In this document: one piece after another, positions 13,455 through 15,664 of the stretch
How the letters are laid out: the number at the start of each line of letters is the position of its first letter
Position numbering within the stretch: the first letter of the stretch is position 1
Assembly: GCA_937898635.1 (NCBI GenBank)
Contig: CALEJW010000151.1
Coordinates: 1 to 15,664 of the forward strand
DNA from: an uncultured Pseudomonadota bacterium
GTDB taxonomy: Bacteria; Pseudomonadota; Gammaproteobacteria; Burkholderiales; Usitatibacteraceae
Direction: 5' to 3'
DNA length: 15,664 nucleotides
Position numbers and translations under genes: made by a program
The notes under the pieces: generated by a model
The model's input: only the letters and a program-made list of their open reading frames with translations
Databases searched by the model: none
What the model was told of the DNA's origin: nothing

Positions 13455-15664
13455 TTGTCGAAATTCCTCGTGCGCAAGGCCGCCGTCCTCGGCGCCGGCG
13501 TCATGGGCGCGCAGATCGCCGCCCACCTCGCGAACGCCGGCGTGCAGCCGGTCCTCTTCGAGCTCGCCGCCGACGGGCGCGAGCGCAACGCCACGGTCCG
13601 CAAGGCGATCGAGGGCCTGGCGAAGCTCGAGCCCAGCCCGCTCGCGACGAAGGGCGTGGCCGGCCACATCGTGGCGGCCAACTACGACGAGCACCTCGCG
13701 CTCCTCGCCGGCTGCGACCTCGTGATCGAGGCGATCAGCGAGCGCATGGACTGGAAGAAGTCGCTCTACGACAAGGTGGCGCCGCATCTCGCCCCGCACG
13801 CGATCTTCGCCTCCAACACCTCCGGACTCTCGATCACGGAGCTCTCGAAGGTGCTGCCGGAGGCCGTGCGCCCGCGCTTCTGCGGCGTCCACTTCTTCAA
13901 TCCCCCGCGCTACATGCGCCTGGTCGAGATCATCCCGACGGCGACGACGGACCCGGCCGTGGTCGACGACCTCGAGGCGTTCCTCACCACCACCCTGGGC
14001 AAGGGCGTGGTCCGCGCGCGCGACACGCCGAACTTCGTGGCGAACCGCGTGGGCGTCTTCTCGATGCTCGCGACGATGCACCACACGCTCGCCTTCAAGC
14101 TCGGCTTCGACGAGGTGGACACGCTCACCGGGCCGGCCATCGGCCGCGCGAAGAGCGCCACCTACCGCACCGCGGACGTCGTGGGCCTGGACACGATGGC
14201 CCACGTCGTGAAGACGATGGCGGACACGCTGCCGGCCGACCCCTGGCACCCGCACTACCGGGCGCCGGCGTGGCTCTCCGCGCTCATCGCCAAGGGCGCG
14301 CTCGGCCAGAAGACGAAGGCCGGGATCTTCGTGAAGAAGGGCAAGGAGATCCAGGTCCTCGACCTCGGCAGCGGGGACTACCGCCCGGCGGCGGGAGCGA
14401 TCGCGGAGGAAGTGCAGGCGATCCTCAGGGAACGGGACCCGGCGCAGCAGTTCGCGAAGCTTCGCGCCTCGTCCCACCCGCAGGCGCAGTTCCTGTGGGC
14501 CATCTTCCGCGACGTCTTCCACTACTGCGCGGTGCACCTGGCCGAGATCGCCCACTGCGCGCGCGACGTCGATCTCGCCATCCGCTGGGGCTTCGGCTGG
14601 AAGATGGGGCCCTTCGAGCTCTGGCAGGCGGCGGGCTGGCAGCAGGTCGCCGGCTGGATCGCCGAGGACATCGCCGCCGGCAAGACCATGGCGAAGGCGC
14701 CGCTGCCGGGCTGGGTCACGGACGGGCGCAAGGGCGTGCACGGGCCGCAGGGCTCGTTCTCCGCGGCCGACGACACGATGCATTCGCGCTCGACCCTCGC
14801 CGTGTACGCGCGCCAGCTCTTCCCCGAGCTCGTGCTGGGCGAGAAGCCGGCCGCCCGCGGCACCACCGTCTTCGAGGACGAGGGCGTGCGGATGTGGCAC
14901 CAGGGCGATGGCATCGCGATCGTCTCCTTCAAGAGCAAGATGCACGCGCTCGGCACGGAAGTGCTCGCGGGGCTGAACCGGGCGCTGGACGAGGCCGAGG
15001 CGGGCTACGACGCGCTCGTCATCTGGCACGAGGCGCCCTTCGCGGTCGGCGCGAACCTCAAGGCCGCGCTCGAGTCGCTCCAGGCGGGCCGGTTCGACGA
15101 GTTCGAGCGGATGGTGGCGCTCTTCCAGCAGACCTCGCAGCGCCTGAAGTACAGCCCCGTGCCCACCGTCGCCGCCGTGGAGGGCATGGCGCTGGGCGGC
15201 GGCTGCGAGTTCGTGATGCACGCGCAGCGCGTGGTCGCCGCGCTCGAGAGCTACATCGGCCTCGTGGAAGTCGGCGTGGGGCTGCTGCCGGCGGGCGCGG
15301 GGCTGAAGGAGCTCGCGCAGCGCGCCAACGCCTGGGCCAAGGGCGGGGACGCCTTTCCGGAGCTCGCGCGCCTCTTCCGCCAGGTGGCCATGGCGGAAGT
15401 CTCGAAGAGCGCGGAGCACGCGCGGGAGCTGGGCTACCTCGAGCCTTCCGACGTGGTGGTTTTCCACCCGGGGGAGCTGCTGCACGTGGCGAGGCAGCAG
15501 GCGCGCGCCATGGCCGAGTCGGGCCATCGCCCGCCGCTCGCGCCGGCCGGCATCCCGGTGGCCGGATCGACGGGCATCGCCACGCTCAAGATGATGCTCG
15601 TGAACATGAAGGAGGGCGGCTTCATCTCGGAGCACGACTACGAGATCGGCTCGCGCATCGCCAC
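13455..15664 (+). CDS. 3-Hydroxyacyl-CoA dehydrogenase / enoyl-CoA hydratase fusion, FadN-like order, 3' end outside window
   Basis: The visible 736 residues have the dehydrogenase first and the hydratase last, as in B. subtilis FadN (789 residues), so some 50-60 residues are probably missing. The NAD-binding domain opens with VLGAGVMGAQIAAHLANAG (G13, G15, G18) and carries SNTSGLSITELSK and the catalytic H146 in VHFFNPPRYMRLVEII. TPNFVANRVG opens the first helical dehydrogenase domain (about 185-300); a second repeat includes WGFGWKMGPFELWQAAGW near residue 390. The crotonase domain starts at about residue 480, with the oxyanion region FAVGANLKAA and both acid residues, E585 in LGGGCEFVM and E605 in GLVEVGVGLLPAG. 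It would perform hydration and NAD-linked oxidation, like the fadJ-like protein upstream but with reversed domains. It starts at TTG. A thiolase partner gene often follows such genes and is expected just beyond the window. Confidence 0.92.
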   Translation, partial: MSKFLVRKAAVLGAGVMGAQIAAHLANAGVQPVLFELAADGRERNATVRKAIEGLAKLEPSPLATKGVAGHIVAANYDEHLALLAGCDLVIEAISERMDWKKSLYDKVAPHLAPHAIFASNTSGLSITELSKVLPEAVRPRFCGVHFFNPPRYMRLVEIIPTATTDPAVVDDLEAFLTTTLGKGVVRARDTPNFVANRVGVFSMLATMHHTLAFKLGFDEVDTLTGPAIGRAKSATYRTADVVGLDTMAHVVKTMADTLPADPWHPHYRAPAWLSALIAKGALGQKTKAGIFVKKGKEIQVLDLGSGDYRPAAGAIAEEVQAILRERDPAQQFAKLRASSHPQAQFLWAIFRDVFHYCAVHLAEIAHCARDVDLAIRWGFGWKMGPFELWQAAGWQQVAGWIAEDIAAGKTMAKAPLPGWVTDGRKGVHGPQGSFSAADDTMHSRSTLAVYARQLFPELVLGEKPAARGTTVFEDEGVRMWHQGDGIAIVSFKSKMHALGTEVLAGLNRALDEAEAGYDALVIWHEAPFAVGANLKAALESLQAGRFDEFERMVALFQQTSQRLKYSPVPTVAAVEGMALGGGCEFVMHAQRVVAALESYIGLVEVGVGLLPAGAGLKELAQRANAWAKGGDAFPELARLFRQVAMAEVSKSAEHARELGYLEPSDVVVFHPGELLHVARQQARAMAESGHRPPLAPAGIPVAGSTGIATLKMMLVNMKEGGFISEHDYEIGSRIA

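Noticed and set aside
13326..15635. Minus-strand open frame of about 770 codons opposite the second fusion enzyme
   Set aside because: Same shadow pattern; the plus strand holds a full dehydrogenase-hydratase fusion starting at TTG 13455.
1..15664. tRNA or rRNA genes, CRISPR arrays, insertion sequences, toxin-antitoxin or defence genes
   Set aside because: None seen on reading through; no arrays of direct repeats, no transposase motifs, and gene content and codon use are uniform.

Overview
The window is a gene-dense stretch of a very GC-rich chromosome (G or C at nearly all third codon positions), read as a proteobacterium and most likely a betaproteobacterium. The basis is a long FadE-type membrane acyl-CoA dehydrogenase, a PsrA-like TetR regulator with a matching operator, TAGAAT-like -10 boxes close to start codons, and the overall gene content. 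This placement is inference. No RNA genes, insertion sequences, CRISPR arrays or integrase genes were seen, and base composition looks uniform, so this reads as core chromosome.

Left part (1-3729): a secreted protein of uncertain function leaves the window on the minus strand (1-377). Divergent from it are a small CoA-binding protein (423-881), an NfeD-family membrane protein (959-1393), a paraslipin/QmcA-like SPFH protein (1420-2415) and an O-acetylhomoserine sulfhydrylase, MetY (2419-3699). NfeD and the SPFH protein form a familiar membrane pair. metY follows with a 3-nt gap, so it is probably co-transcribed although its metabolic role is different.

Middle (3695-5040): a TPR-repeat protein on the minus strand converges on metY. 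The gap holds a GC-rich stem-loop that includes both stop codons. On its other side it diverges from a PsrA-like TetR regulator. The divergent gap has a good sigma-70 promoter (TTGACT-N18-TAGGAT) followed at once by an 18-bp inverted repeat, TTCAAACG-AG-CGTTTGAA, which fits the published PsrA consensus (G/C)AAAC-N2-4-GTTTG(G/C). A third half-site lies just downstream.

Right part (5037-15664): psrA-like regulator, fadE, FadI-like thiolase, FadJ-like hydratase/dehydrogenase fusion, DUF4442 hotdog protein, alpha/beta hydrolase, YciA-like acyl-CoA thioesterase, and a second multifunctional enzyme with the opposite domain order (dehydrogenase first, hydratase second), cut by the window end. Genes are closely spaced or overlapping (31 nt fadE/thiolase, 1 nt fadJ-like/hotdog). 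Together they encode the full fatty-acid beta-oxidation spiral (dehydrogenation, hydration, second oxidation, thiolysis) plus CoA-ester release enzymes. The simplest model is a fatty-acid-responsive repressor controlling its own operon.

I found no convincing novel defence, mobile or RNA system. The most useful observations are the psrA-like operator/promoter layout, the TPR protein without an output domain next to it, the pair of oppositely arranged fusion enzymes, and the cluster of thioesterase/hydrolase genes inside a degradation operon.
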